NCBI GenBank assembly: GCA_031275405.1
Contig: JAISOV010000024.1
Coordinates: 1-64,000 of the forward strand
Direction of reading: 5' to 3'
Source: Clostridium sp.
GTDB lineage: Bacteria > Bacillota > Clostridia > Lachnospirales > Lachnospiraceae
Length of the DNA stretch: 64,000 nt
Shown: positions 42,361 to 51,571 of the stretch, one piece after another
Layout of the letters: each line of letters begins with the position of its first letter
Position numbering within the stretch: the stretch's first letter is position 1
Translations under genes and position numbers: made by a program
Notes under the pieces: model-generated
Seen by the model: the letters and a program-made list of their open reading frames with translations, nothing else
Told to the model about the DNA's origin: nothing
The model's database searches: none

Positions 42361-42582
42361 TTACTGGTAAAATATCCGGCAGTCCGGTTCCACCTTTTTG
42401 CAGGCCTGACTGACCAGAGCCATCACCGCCGCCGTGTCCGCGCCGTCCGCAAATTCCACCCTGATCTTCTGGGTCATGAAGCTGACCGCCGCGTCTTCGA
42501 TCCCTTCTACTTTTTTCGCCGCTTCCTCCATTTTTAACGCACAGACGGCACAGTCCACTTCAATTTTATAGCTCTTCCTCAT
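42361..42582 (-). CDS. Stand-alone heavy-metal-associated (HMA) domain protein
   Basis: 73 residues with a ferredoxin-like HMA fold: YKIEVDCAVCALKMEEAAKK has the metal-binding C-x-x-C (CAVC rather than the usual CxxC of copper chaperones), then VEGIEDAAVSFMTQKIRVEF. It likely delivers metal to, or replaces the missing N-terminal domain of, the adjacent P-type ATPase. Both genes share one promoter. Confidence 0.88.
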   Translation of the reverse strand: MRKSYKIEVDCAVCALKMEEAAKKVEGIEDAAVSFMTQKIRVEFADGADTAAVMALVSQACKKVEPDCRIFYQ

Positions 42583-42685
42583 CTCGCTATGTCCTTTCCT
42601 CTTCCCCGCTCGGATCTTGAAGCCATCCTGTTTCCGGCTGGCTTCGTCCGCCCTGGATTCCCCGCAGAGACCGGAGCGGTTATTG

Positions 42686-42737
42686 ATATGTTTTTCTGCT
42701 CATATGTTTATATTAGCACATTATCCGCGATTGTCAA
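42686..42737 (-). promoter_or_regulatory. Promoter and possible ArsR-type operator of the metal export genes
   Basis: Minus strand TTGACA (42732-42737) is followed after 17 nt by AATATA (42709-42714). Just downstream ATATG/CATAT arms 10 nt apart (42686-42705) form a dyad of the kind bound by ArsR/SmtB metal sensors. No ArsR gene is in the window, so the sensor would act in trans. Confidence 0.55.
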
Positions 42738-43054
42738 TAGGCATCAAAAAAAATTCAGACTTTCTTGGAGAGACTTCTCGGAAGATCTGCCAGACCGTCG
42801 CCGTATTTTGAGTGGTACTCCAGCGCGGTACAAAGCTGCCGCTGACGGAACCATCCCGAAATCAGCCGTTATGACATACAGCTTCCCGGCGCAGCCGTCA
42901 GAGTCCTGCGCCCACAAGGACTTACGGAAGAAACGTATCTCTTAGCGGCTTGCTCATCTGTACCCATGATTCTGTAACACTTCCTTAGAAGGATGGAGAC
43001 TTTCCTTATTTTCCATTTCTGTAATTTATTACTATTTTTTTTGCACAAAACCAC

Positions 43055-43105
43055 TTGACAGAACAGAGCCTGTCTATTACATTAATAATAGTAACCATTA
43101 TTAAT
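43055..43105 (+). promoter_or_regulatory. Promoter and palindromic operator of the QueD-like gene
   Basis: TTGACA (43055-43060) and TACATT (43078-43083) at 17-nt spacing form a promoter. ATTAATAAT (43081-43089) and ATTATTAAT (43097-43105) form a perfect 9-bp dyad with a 7-nt centre overlapping the -10 end and start of transcription, a typical repressor position. The AT-rich dyad resembles Fur/Zur/PerR-type boxes only loosely. Confidence 0.6.
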
Positions 43106-43136
43106 ATTTTAACAGATCAGGAAGGGAGAAGGAAGG

Positions 43137-43616
43137 ATGGTATCATTTACAAGAATCGGACTGGAATACGCACACCGCTTTTTAGATTACGAGGGGGAAG
43201 CACAATATTTACATGGGCATCATGGCGAATTAATGATCGAGGTAGAAGGGGATGTGAAAGAAGAAAATGGATTTGTATACCCTTGCAACGGCATCCAGCA
43301 CCTTGCGTGGAACTATTTAAGAAATTTTGACCACGCGCTGATTTTACAGGAAAAAGATCCCCTGCTTCCAGAGATCCTCAAGGTATATGAGCGCCAGGGA
43401 ATCAAAGACGGCGACAAAGACAATCGGTCCATTGGATTGCCCATAGACAATGAATTTGCCAAGGCATATCCAGAGTCCCGTCTGGTAGTGGTGAAAAAAG
43501 TAGCTACCTGTGAAAATTTAATAGAAGTATTCCATTCTTTACTGAAAGACAAACTGAACATCAAGGCTATGAGATTTACTTCCGGGGTAAACGGTGCTTA
43601 CGCTGAATTTCAGTAA
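43137..43616 (+). CDS. queD: 6-carboxytetrahydropterin synthase family protein (QueD-like)
   Basis: A 159-residue member of the PTPS/QueD family, which makes carboxytetrahydropterin from dihydroneopterin triphosphate in queuosine synthesis. EYAHRFLDYEG and LHGHHGELMIEVEG supply the zinc-binding histidines, and CENLIEVFHSLL the C-terminal block. The usual catalytic Cys before the LHGH motif is not evident (GEAQYLHGHHG), so it may be a variant subfamily. It stands alone on the plus strand with its own promoter, not next to other queuosine genes, as seen for zinc-regulated QueD paralogs. Assignment to the family is firm, reaction less so. Confidence 0.8.
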   Translation: MVSFTRIGLEYAHRFLDYEGEAQYLHGHHGELMIEVEGDVKEENGFVYPCNGIQHLAWNYLRNFDHALILQEKDPLLPEILKVYERQGIKDGDKDNRSIGLPIDNEFAKAYPESRLVVVKKVATCENLIEVFHSLLKDKLNIKAMRFTSGVNGAYAEFQ

Positions 43617-43720
43617 GGAGCCGAAAGTCGCCGTAGGTTTTGGTGAAACACAAAAGGGCTTGCAAGGTATCCCGGGAAAAAGAAAGAGAGAGACGCGGCG
43701 GCATAAAGAACGGAGGATCA

Positions 43721-43763
43721 AAGCGGCGCTGGTATAGAAACCCAGCGCCGCTTCTGCCGTTTT
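43721..43763 (+). terminator. Terminator between queD and clpX
   Basis: AAGCGGCGCTGG (43721-43732) pairs with CCAGCGCCGCTT (43742-43753) over a 9-nt loop; a short T4 run follows after six bases. It lies between two convergent genes. Confidence 0.65.
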
Positions 43764-43818
43764 CATCTGAACAGTTGCCAAAACAGGCATAATACGTTCC
43801 CGGCCTGTAAATTTCACA

Positions 43819-45477
43819 TTAACGGGCATATGTCCTCAGCCCCTCCTGCCTATCGGCGATCAGGCTGCTTCTGATATCGATGACCGGCCCCCCAGTGCCT
43901 TCTATGTATTCCTCAGTGATCGTCACCCGTCCGATATTATCATCCTTTGGGATCTCGTACATAATATCCAGCATGATTTCCTCGATGATCGACCGCAGCG
44001 CCCTGGCTCCGGTGTCGCGCTTCATCGCTTTCCTGGCAATCGCCCCTAACGCTTCCTCGGTGAATTCCAGTTTTACCTCATCCAGCTCCAGAAGCTTCTG
44101 GTACTGCTTCAGGATCGCGTTCTTTGGCTCTTTCAGGATTTTGACCATCATGTCCTCCGTAAGCCCCTGCAAGGTGAAGACGATGGGCAGCCTCCCCACA
44201 AACTCCGGGATCATGCCGAATTTGCGGATGTCCTCTACGGTCACTCTGGAAATCAGGTTCTTATCCCTGTCATACTGATCCCGCAGCTGGGCATGGAAGC
44301 CGATGGCCGACGATCTGGTAAGCCGTTCTTTGATGATAAGTTCCAGATCGGGGAACGCGCCTCCGCAGATGAACAGGATGTCGCGCGTGTTCACCGTCGC
44401 TAAAGGTACCATGGCATTCTTGCTGTTCGCGCCCACGGGAACTTCTACTTCCGCTCCTTCCAGCAGTTTCAGCATTCCCTGCTGCACGCTCTCGCCGCTG
44501 ACATCTCTGGAGGTGGTATTCTTCTTTTTGGCGATTTTATCGATCTCGTCAATGAAAATGATCCCCTGCTCCGCTTTCTCCACGTCGTTGTCCGCCGCCG
44601 CCAGAAGCTTGGACACCACGCTCTCTATGTCGTCGCCGATATACCCGGCTTCCGTCAGGGAAGTGGCGTCCGCGATCGCCAGCGGCACATCCAGAAGCTT
44701 CGCCAGCGTCTTCACCAGATAGGTTTTCCCGCAGCCGGTCGGCCCGATCATCAGCATATTGGATTTCTCGATCTGGATTTCGTCCATGGTTCCGGTCGCC
44801 ACCCGTTTATAATGGTTGTATACCGCCACGGAGATGACTTTCTTGGCGTGTTCCTGCCCTACCACGTACTCGTCCAGACTGCTTTTGATCTTATGGGGCG
44901 CCGGGATATTGCGGATATTCAGAACCGGCCCTTCCTCGGCCTGCTTTTTCCTCTTGGGCTTCTGCTTATTCGGGATGCCGCCCTCCCCCCGCAGATCAGC
45001 CAGATTCACGAAGTTAATATGGGGCAGCCCGGCTTTCTTCGCCTGTTCGTTCAGCTCGTTCTGCAGATCCGGGTGGTTGAGCATACCTTGGTAATCAAAA
45101 CGGCTGACCGTTTCCATCGTCTTATGCATACAGTCATTGCAGATGGAGATCTGGTTCGGGAGCTTGAACATCTTCCCGGTCTTGCTCTCCGGGCGGCGGC
45201 AGATGAAGCATACGTCCTCATAATCCTGGCCGTCCTCGTTTCCTTTGCCGGAGGTTTCAGAGATCACTTTTTTCCCGGAAGGACTCCTGTCGGAATCTTT
45301 GCCGGAGGAATCTTTGCCGGACGAATCCCCTCCAGAGAAACCCTTCCCGGACAAAGCCTTTCCGGAGCCAGTATTTCCGGACATAGCGTCCGCACCGCCC
45401 TTACCGGAAGCAGTTCCTCCAGAGCCGTCCTGCTGCTGTGCCGGTTCCTCGCCCGTCCCTCGATATAGGTCTGACAT
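43819..45477 (-). CDS. clpX: ATP-dependent Clp protease ATP-binding subunit ClpX with long N-terminal extension
   Basis: ClpX unfolds proteins and feeds them to ClpP. The zinc finger (VCFIC at 89-93, ICNDC at 112-116), GPTGCGKT Walker A, IIFIDEIDKI Walker B, pore loop GYIGDD and the ClpP-docking loop SAIGF are present. At 552 residues it is over 100 longer than usual; residues 1-88 are a Gly/Ser/Lys-rich, disordered extension with repeated SGK units. The ATG at 45477 (MSDLYRG) follows AAGG; a TTG ten codons upstream is less likely. It is transcribed from its own promoter and is not linked to tig or clpP here. Confidence 0.95.
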   Translation of the reverse strand: MSDLYRGTGEEPAQQQDGSGGTASGKGGADAMSGNTGSGKALSGKGFSGGDSSGKDSSGKDSDRSPSGKKVISETSGKGNEDGQDYEDVCFICRRPESKTGKMFKLPNQISICNDCMHKTMETVSRFDYQGMLNHPDLQNELNEQAKKAGLPHINFVNLADLRGEGGIPNKQKPKRKKQAEEGPVLNIRNIPAPHKIKSSLDEYVVGQEHAKKVISVAVYNHYKRVATGTMDEIQIEKSNMLMIGPTGCGKTYLVKTLAKLLDVPLAIADATSLTEAGYIGDDIESVVSKLLAAADNDVEKAEQGIIFIDEIDKIAKKKNTTSRDVSGESVQQGMLKLLEGAEVEVPVGANSKNAMVPLATVNTRDILFICGGAFPDLELIIKERLTRSSAIGFHAQLRDQYDRDKNLISRVTVEDIRKFGMIPEFVGRLPIVFTLQGLTEDMMVKILKEPKNAILKQYQKLLELDEVKLEFTEEALGAIARKAMKRDTGARALRSIIEEIMLDIMYEIPKDDNIGRVTITEEYIEGTGGPVIDIRSSLIADRQEGLRTYAR

Positions 45478-45557
45478 TTTCCTTATTCCCCCGCTGTTTT
45501 TCTCCAAAATCCCTGCCGTGAATTCCTGCGATCCGCTCTATCGTTCGGCGCCTTTTC

Positions 45558-45586
45558 ATTATATCGGATTCCGTCCCCGCATACAA
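45558..45586 (-). promoter_or_regulatory. clpX promoter
   Basis: Minus strand TTGTAT (45581-45586) and TATAAT (45558-45563), spacing 17 nt, about 75 nt before the clpX start. Confidence 0.75.
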
Positions 45587-45686
45587 GTGAACTTTTTATA
45601 AAGACGCCGGGAACCATGAACGACCGCCGCGACCGCCTGCGCAGGCAGGCCGGAAATGCGGAGCCGGAATCCCAGGGGATACGGAA

Positions 45687-45730
45687 AAAGGGCGGTGTGG
45701 CTGCGAAGCAATCCACACCGCCCTTTCCTT
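45687..45730 (-). terminator. Terminator of the HtrA-like protease gene
   Basis: A perfect 14-bp stem, AAAGGGCGGTGTGG (45687-45700) with CCACACCGCCCTTT (45713-45726), with T/A runs on both sides, so it can act in both directions. It lies 40 nt after the protease stop. Confidence 0.88.
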
Positions 45731-45767
45731 AGCACCACAATCTGCTTCTTGTACATGGTTCCCGCCG

Positions 45768-47192
45768 TCACCTTTGGGCGTCCGGCCTCCTGCCCAGCGT
45801 CAGCGTCAGTTCCCTTTCCTGGTACTCCCCGTTTCCCGGCCTCATCACGGTGAGGCTCACGGTGGTTCCCGGTCCGTAATATTCCAGGACCTTCTGCAGA
45901 TCCGCGAAAGCCTTAATGCTTTCGCCGTCAAACTTCACGACAATATCCCCTTGCAGAAGCCCCGCCCTCTGCGCCGGGCTGTCCGCCTCCACCGTCGTGA
46001 TGTAAAGCCCGATTGGCATATTGTAGCGGGCGGCTATCTGGGAGGTAATGTCCTGCGGATTGCTGATCCCGACATAGCCCACTTCGGCGACCTTGTTCCT
46101 GGTTTCTTTGCTCATCAGATCCTCTATGATAGGTTTGGCCGCCGAAATCGGGATGGCGTACCCCATTCCCTCCACCACGGAACCGCCGATCTTGTTGGAA
46201 GGGATCCCGATCACCATGCCGTTCACATCCAGAAGCGCGCCGCCGGAGTTGCCGGGATTGATCGCCGCGTCCGTCTGGATGAAAGTACCTGTGGAACCGT
46301 CTTCCAGGCTCACTTCACGGTTCAGGGCGCTGACATAGCCGCCTGTCACGGACAGCCCATAGCCCAGCGCGTTCCCGATCACTACTACCGGCTCGCCCAG
46401 TTCCAGGCTGTCGCTGTCGCCCAGGAGGGCAATGACGATACTGTCCTTGGTTTCTTCCGACAGGGAAGCCAGAGGAATGGAAAGCACTGCCAGATCCATG
46501 TCAGCGTCCGTACCCTTCACCTGTGCGTCCGCCGTCGTCCCGTCCAGAAAAGCCACTTGCAGGCCGCTGCTGTCCGACACCACATGGTTATTGGTGACGA
46601 TCAGCAGTTCCGTATCGCTCTGCGCCACGATGATGCCGGAACCGGTGGTCGCCGCTTCCTGGCTGTATGTCTGCCCGAAGACGGTCATCCCGGTCTGCGT
46701 ATAGTTGCTGATGATGGAAACCATCGCAGGCATGACCTCCTTGACCATCTCCGATACATCGGAAGTCACTACCTGTACGCTGCCGGTGTCTGCCAGACGG
46801 ATTCCGGACTGTGTTTCCCCGGTACCTGAGGTGCGGACCGCCTCGCCCTCTATTTCCAGAACATCTGGACTGTCCTGATTCAGGAAATTCCCTATCCGCC
46901 AGATCGCGTAGGAGCTTGCGCCCGCGCAAAGCCCGAAGCACAGCCCCAGAGTGACGCTCGCCGCCAGCTTACGCAGATACCCGCCTTTCTTTTTCGGCTT
47001 CCTGCCATCGGCCGGATCTCCGACCGCCCCTAAGCCCGCCTCGCTTCCGTAGCCGCCTGTCTGATGGGTCTGATAATGCTGGTACCGTCTGTCTTCCGAA
47101 CTGTATGCATTGTCCGCGCGGTAAGGATCCCTGTAGCGGCTGACTGTACCGGAGTCCGCGTTTTCACTGGAATAAATGTTATTCTCGTACAT
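45768..47192 (-). CDS. HtrA/DegP-like S1C serine protease with PDZ domain
   Basis: 474 residues. A long cytoplasmic N-terminus (about 90, Tyr/Ser/Gly-rich) precedes one transmembrane segment (LAASVTLGLCFGLCAGASSY). The protease domain has the triad in NNHVVS (His), DMDLAVLSI (Asp) and NPGNSGGALLD (Ser). A C-terminal PDZ domain (YITTVEADSPAQRAGLLQGD, then KFDGESIKAF) binds substrates. The enzyme degrades damaged proteins at the outer face of the membrane. AAGGAGAGGTG precedes the ATG. It is leftward, behind glmS. Confidence 0.94.
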   Translation of the reverse strand: MYENNIYSSENADSGTVSRYRDPYRADNAYSSEDRRYQHYQTHQTGGYGSEAGLGAVGDPADGRKPKKKGGYLRKLAASVTLGLCFGLCAGASSYAIWRIGNFLNQDSPDVLEIEGEAVRTSGTGETQSGIRLADTGSVQVVTSDVSEMVKEVMPAMVSIISNYTQTGMTVFGQTYSQEAATTGSGIIVAQSDTELLIVTNNHVVSDSSGLQVAFLDGTTADAQVKGTDADMDLAVLSIPLASLSEETKDSIVIALLGDSDSLELGEPVVVIGNALGYGLSVTGGYVSALNREVSLEDGSTGTFIQTDAAINPGNSGGALLDVNGMVIGIPSNKIGGSVVEGMGYAIPISAAKPIIEDLMSKETRNKVAEVGYVGISNPQDITSQIAARYNMPIGLYITTVEADSPAQRAGLLQGDIVVKFDGESIKAFADLQKVLEYYGPGTTVSLTVMRPGNGEYQERELTLTLGRRPDAQR

Positions 47193-47354
47193 AAGATCAC
47201 CTCTCCTTTTGACTTGTCGTATGCTGCTTTCCGTTTCATGAATACAGTATATCCGGCATTTGTGACCAAAATGTGATAGAAATTTTATTCCTTTGTGAAA
47301 AATCTGAAAAGTATGGGAAACCGCGTCCTTCCAATTTAAGGTATCGTCCCTCGT

Positions 47355-49181
47355 TCATTCCACCGTAACGGATTTTGCCAGATTGCGGGGCTTATCCACA
47401 TCGCAGCCTTTTCCTACCGCCACATAGTAGCCGAACAGCTGCAAGGGGATGATGGCCAGGGAATTGGTGAAATAGGGGTTCGTCTCCGGGAGGTAGACCA
47501 CATAGTCGGAAGCTTTTTCGATGGCTCTGTTGCCCTCGCAGGTCAGGGCCATGACAAAGGCGCCCCGTGACTTCACCTGCACCATGTTGCTGATGATTTT
47601 CTGGTAAAGGGCCGGCTGGGTGGACACCGCCACGACCAGCGTTCCCTCCTCGACCAGAGAGATCGTCCCGTGTTTGAGTTCCCCCGCCGCGTAAGCTTCC
47701 GAATGCACATAGGAAATCTCCTTTAGCTTCAGGGAGCCTTCCAGAGAGATGGCATAGTCGATTCCCCGTCCGATGAAAAAGATGTCTTTCGCGCCCACAT
47801 AGCGGTTCGCGAAATGCTGGATCTTTTCCTTCTGCCCCAGCAGAAGCTCTATCTGATCCGGCAGCCTGCCCAGATCCCGGAGCAGCTCCTGAAACTGTTC
47901 CTCCCCGACCGTTCCCTTGGCCTTCGCCAGCTTCATCGCCAGCAGATAAAGCATGGCCAACTGGGCGCTGTAAGCCTTGGTAGTGGCGACCGCGATTTCC
48001 GGCCCCGCCCAGGTATACAGGCACATGTCCGCTTCCCTGGCAATGGAGCTGCCGACCACGTTGACGATTCCTAGGACTTTACAGCCACGCGCCTTGGCTT
48101 CCCTGAGCGCCGCCAGAGTGTCCGCCGTTTCGCCGGACTGGCTGATGGCGACTACGATACTGCCGTCCTCCAGAATGGGATCCCGGTAGCGGAACTCGCT
48201 CGCCACGTCCGCTTCCACCGGAACCCTTGCCAGACTTTCGATGACGTATTTGGCCGTCACCCCGGTATGGTAGGCGGAGCCGCAGGCGGCGATATAGATC
48301 TTGCGCACGGCCCTCCAGTCCTCGTCGCTCATGTCCAGTCCTTCCAGGATAATGTCGCCGCCCCGTATCCTTGGCGAAATCGTGTCCTCCACCGTCTTGG
48401 GCTGTTCGTATATTTCTTTGAGCATGAAATGCTCGTATCCCGCTTTTTCCGCCGCATCGGCGTCCCACGCAATCGTCGCAGGCTCCTTTTTCAGCTCGTC
48501 CTCATCCACGGAGTAGAATCTGACGCCGCTTGGGGCCAGCTTGGCGATTTCCTGATTCTCCAGATAAAAAACATTGCGCGTATATTTCAGCACAGCGGGA
48601 ACGTCCGAAGCCAGGAAACACCCCTCGTCATTCTGCCCGATGACCAGCGGGCTGCCTTTGCGAACCGCGTAGATCAGGTCGGGGAAGTCCGCGAACAGGA
48701 TCCCCAAGGCGTAAGAACCCTCCACTCGGTAGAGGACTCTGGTAATCGCTTCCAACGGTTTCCCGCTATAGTAATAATCCAGCAGCTGCGCCACGACTTC
48801 CGTATCTGTCTCGGACACGAACTCATAGCCTTTTCCCAGGAGCATTTTTTTCAAAGAAAGGTAGTTCTCGATGATACCGTTATGTACCACGGCAATGCTC
48901 TCTCCGGTATTGGTCTGGGGATGGGCGTTCTGATCGCTGGGCGCGCCGTGGGTCGCCCATCTCGTATGGCCGATCCCCGTATGCCCCGGCATAGTTTCCC
49001 CGCCTTGGATCAGGTTTTCCAAGGCTTTCAGCCTGCCCGCCGCTTTCCTGGTCAGGATCCTCCCATCGCCGCAGACCGACAGCCCCGCCGAATCATACCC
49101 ACGGTATTCCAGCCTTGCCAGACCGTCCAGGATGACCGGCGCCGCCTGCTGTTTCCCGATATAGCCTACGATCCCACACAT
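47355..49181 (-). CDS. glmS: Glutamine-fructose-6-phosphate aminotransferase
   Basis: GlmS makes glucosamine-6-phosphate from fructose-6-phosphate and glutamine, the first step to UDP-GlcNAc for peptidoglycan and other glycans. Start MCGIVGYIG exposes the catalytic Cys2 after Met removal. Also present are RWATHGAPSDQNAHP, two SIS domains (AACGSAYHTGV, SQSGETADTLAALR; FIGRGIDYAISLEGSLKLKE) and the C-terminal KPRNLAKSVTVE. 608 residues is the family length. AAGGAG lies at 7 nt. It is adjacent to the surface-glycan genes that consume amino sugars. Confidence 0.97.
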   Translation of the reverse strand: MCGIVGYIGKQQAAPVILDGLARLEYRGYDSAGLSVCGDGRILTRKAAGRLKALENLIQGGETMPGHTGIGHTRWATHGAPSDQNAHPQTNTGESIAVVHNGIIENYLSLKKMLLGKGYEFVSETDTEVVAQLLDYYYSGKPLEAITRVLYRVEGSYALGILFADFPDLIYAVRKGSPLVIGQNDEGCFLASDVPAVLKYTRNVFYLENQEIAKLAPSGVRFYSVDEDELKKEPATIAWDADAAEKAGYEHFMLKEIYEQPKTVEDTISPRIRGGDIILEGLDMSDEDWRAVRKIYIAACGSAYHTGVTAKYVIESLARVPVEADVASEFRYRDPILEDGSIVVAISQSGETADTLAALREAKARGCKVLGIVNVVGSSIAREADMCLYTWAGPEIAVATTKAYSAQLAMLYLLAMKLAKAKGTVGEEQFQELLRDLGRLPDQIELLLGQKEKIQHFANRYVGAKDIFFIGRGIDYAISLEGSLKLKEISYVHSEAYAAGELKHGTISLVEEGTLVVAVSTQPALYQKIISNMVQVKSRGAFVMALTCEGNRAIEKASDYVVYLPETNPYFTNSLAIIPLQLFGYYVAVGKGCDVDKPRNLAKSVTVE

Positions 49182-49426
49182 ACGAATCTCCTTCCGGCAT
49201 TGTGGTCTTTATGGAACCGCCCGCTGCCGCTCCTGTTTTCTTCCTTCCGGTGGCGCCGCCTTTCTAAGGCCCTCTCACTGGCTCCCGCTCGGCAAGCGCG
49301 GCTGAACGGGAACCATATGCACACAAGCCGCACGTCTTGTGCGGCTTGGCGCAGCCTGTTCCCGCAATTTTGTGTGAAATACCACACAAAATGACTTTGC
49401 GGCAGCTTGCCGCCGGATGGTAACTT
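49182..49426 (-). other. glmS leader with hairpins but no recognisable ribozyme
   Basis: The region holds AAGCCGCAC/GTGCGGCTT (5-nt loop), ATTTTGTGTG/CACACAAAAT (about 49373-49393, 6-nt spacer) and GCGGCA/TGCCGC following the upstream glycosyltransferase stop. I looked for conserved glmS ribozyme parts (the cleavage-site AGCGCC and the GACGAGG block) and did not find them together. Confidence 0.45.
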
Positions 49427-50362
49427 TCACTGTTCCCAGTACTCCCGGTTCATCGATAGTGCCGCGACCAGCCGTTTTGGCAGCTTCGCGTAATGCTTCC
49501 CGAGCCAGAAACCCGCATATTTACAGGCGCTCTGGACATACAGTCCCGGGATCTCCCCGCGCAGCCCGCTTCTTTTCAGATGCGCGCCGACTTCCCGGAG
49601 CATTCTGCGCCCCTCCGCTTCCGAGGAAACCCCCGCGAACACCTCCGGATGGTCGGCCTGGGATACGCCCAGGTCAAAACTGCGGCGGAACTGCTGCCCG
49701 GCGGTGTAGTTGTGGGAATGGATCACCCGCGCCCGCGCCTCATACCGCACCTCGTACCCTGCCCGGATAGCTTTCGCCGCGTAAATCATATCTTCATTAA
49801 AAATAATATGCCGGGGAAAGCCTCCCAATTCCTCATAGATCTCCCTCCGGTACGCCGCGCAGACATTCGAGCAGAAATAGGCCTTCACGCCAAGGCGGCT
49901 AAGATCCTCCCTGGTCTTGACCGCCGATTCTTCCGGATAGTTGAAACGGCGCAGATATTTCTCGGCTTCGTTACAGCCCCGGGCCGGAAGCTGTCTGGCA
50001 TAAGCCGCCGCCGCCTTTCCTTTCAGGTTCCTGGTCAGATTTTCCAGCAGATACCGGTCTGCCGGAAACGCGTCCTGGGTCATCATGACAAAGACGTCCG
50101 CAGAGGATTTCCCGACCGCCCAGTGTCTGGTTCCGCCGTGGTCAAACTCCCGTTTGGAAACGTGGCAGACGGTTACGTTTTCATAGCGCTGCGGAAAATC
50201 CGTACCGGCGGTCAGCCGTCCAAAATATTTTTCTTCCGTATTGATCAGGATCAGGCTCCGGAGCGGGATCGTCTGCTCTTCCAGCTGGCCGACCAGCCGG
50301 AACAGGCGCTCGTCCGGCCGATAGACCGGAATGATCAGATCCACCGAAGGGATTTCTCCCAT
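49427..50362 (-). CDS. Glycosyltransferase family 2 (rhamnosyltransferase-like)
   Basis: The 311-residue GT-A protein starts DLIIPVYRPDERLFRLVGQL. The family features are FDHGGTRHWAVGKSSADVFV (nucleotide-binding edge), MTQDAFP (the DxD-like metal site as QDA), and FNEDMIYAAKAIRAGYEVRY (the acidic catalytic base region). It likely adds a deoxyhexose from a dTDP-sugar to a lipid-linked chain at the inner membrane face. It follows the LCP gene in the same orientation with a 42-nt gap. Confidence 0.88.
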   Translation of the reverse strand: MGEIPSVDLIIPVYRPDERLFRLVGQLEEQTIPLRSLILINTEEKYFGRLTAGTDFPQRYENVTVCHVSKREFDHGGTRHWAVGKSSADVFVMMTQDAFPADRYLLENLTRNLKGKAAAAYARQLPARGCNEAEKYLRRFNYPEESAVKTREDLSRLGVKAYFCSNVCAAYRREIYEELGGFPRHIIFNEDMIYAAKAIRAGYEVRYEARARVIHSHNYTAGQQFRRSFDLGVSQADHPEVFAGVSSEAEGRRMLREVGAHLKRSGLRGEIPGLYVQSACKYAGFWLGKHYAKLPKRLVAALSMNREYWEQ

Positions 50363-50404
50363 TGCGCTTCTCCTTTCACGGTTCCCGGGTCACTGTTTCG
50401 CTCT

Positions 50405-51535
50405 TCATCTCTTCAGATACGGCGTGGCCTTCTCGACGATCGTGTCGTTGATTTCTTTCACCCTGTCCGACACCTCGTAACTTTCATCTTCAAATAAGAA
50501 GCGGTGCAGCCACAGCACATTCGATTCCAGGTCATAGGGAACGATCACGGCGCCCGCGCCGCCTATGTTGCCGTCCGCGCGAAGCTCTTCCTGCGGGAAG
50601 CCGCCCTCGCCCGCGATCTGGTAATCCATGATCTTCCCTAACAGCGCGACGACGTCCTCCTGGTTCAAGGAGGTATAAATATCCCCCATAATGCTCTCAA
50701 ATACCGATACGAGCGTAGACAGGCTGGCTTTCTTGGCCTGCTTCTCCATTTCCTTGAGAACTTCCCGCTGTCTTTCCGCACGTTTGAAATCATCCCCCGC
50801 CGTATAACGGATACGGCAGTACGCCGTGGCCTGCAGCCCGTTCAGCAGCTGCATCCCAGGTTCTTCCACCTTGACGTACTCGGTCTTGAGTACCTCCGCC
50901 ACCGCGATCTGGTAGTTGTTGATGTGTTTGAGTTCGACGCTGTCCACCTCGATATACACGCCGCCCAGGCCGTCGATGGCTTTGCTCAGCGCCTGGTAGC
51001 CCACTGTCACGAAGTCTTCAATATCCAGATCCAGATTCGTGTTCAGCGCCTTGATCGCCTGTTCCGCGCCGCCGTAGGAATAAGCGTTGGTGATTTTGGA
51101 ATATTTATTTCCCAGATCCAGGTACGTGTCACGGTATACGCTGACCAGCTTGATGTCGCCGGTGTCCTTATTGACGCTCGCGATCATGATACTGTCGCTG
51201 CGGCTCGCCTTATACAGCTCGCTCTTTGAAACGGCGTCCACGCCGAACAGGGCGATGTTCCAGTACCCTTCCAGAGTCGGATTCGTTTCCACCTGCTCCG
51301 CGATGCCCAGCTCTTTCTTGTCCAATACCACCACGTTCGGCTCGGACGCTTTGTCTATGGAAAAAAGACGGAACAGAAGATACGCCAGTCCGAGCAGCAC
51401 AAGGATCTCCACCCCGAAAATAACCACCCGCCGGTTCCTCCTCGCGCGCTTCTGCTTTGCCGTCTGCCCCTTCTTTCCCGTTTTTTTGCCGTTCCGGTTC
51501 TCCGCTTCGTTCCTCTGATCAGATCTTGTTCCCAT
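50405..51535 (-). CDS. LCP (LytR-CpsA-Psr) family cell-wall glycan ligase
   Basis: 376 residues: a basic cytoplasmic tail (about 30 residues, Lys/Arg-rich), one transmembrane helix (VVIFGVEILVLLGLAYLLF), then the LCP domain. NIALFGVDAVSK, RSDSIMIASVNKDTGDIKLV, SVYRDTYLDLG, NAYSYGG and ATAYCRIRYTAGDDFKRAER carry the conserved Arg and Asp residues that hold polyprenyl pyrophosphate. These enzymes attach wall polymers to peptidoglycan outside the membrane. It lies between the priming transferase and a glycosyltransferase, in line with that role. Confidence 0.92.
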   Translation of the reverse strand: MGTRSDQRNEAENRNGKKTGKKGQTAKQKRARRNRRVVIFGVEILVLLGLAYLLFRLFSIDKASEPNVVVLDKKELGIAEQVETNPTLEGYWNIALFGVDAVSKSELYKASRSDSIMIASVNKDTGDIKLVSVYRDTYLDLGNKYSKITNAYSYGGAEQAIKALNTNLDLDIEDFVTVGYQALSKAIDGLGGVYIEVDSVELKHINNYQIAVAEVLKTEYVKVEEPGMQLLNGLQATAYCRIRYTAGDDFKRAERQREVLKEMEKQAKKASLSTLVSVFESIMGDIYTSLNQEDVVALLGKIMDYQIAGEGGFPQEELRADGNIGGAGAVIVPYDLESNVLWLHRFLFEDESYEVSDRVKEINDTIVEKATPYLKR

Positions 51536-51571
51536 TGTTCCTTTCTCCCTCGCTTCACATATGATTTGGCG

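Noticed and set aside
49182-49426. glmS ribozyme
   Set aside because: Conserved cleavage-site and core blocks not found by eye.
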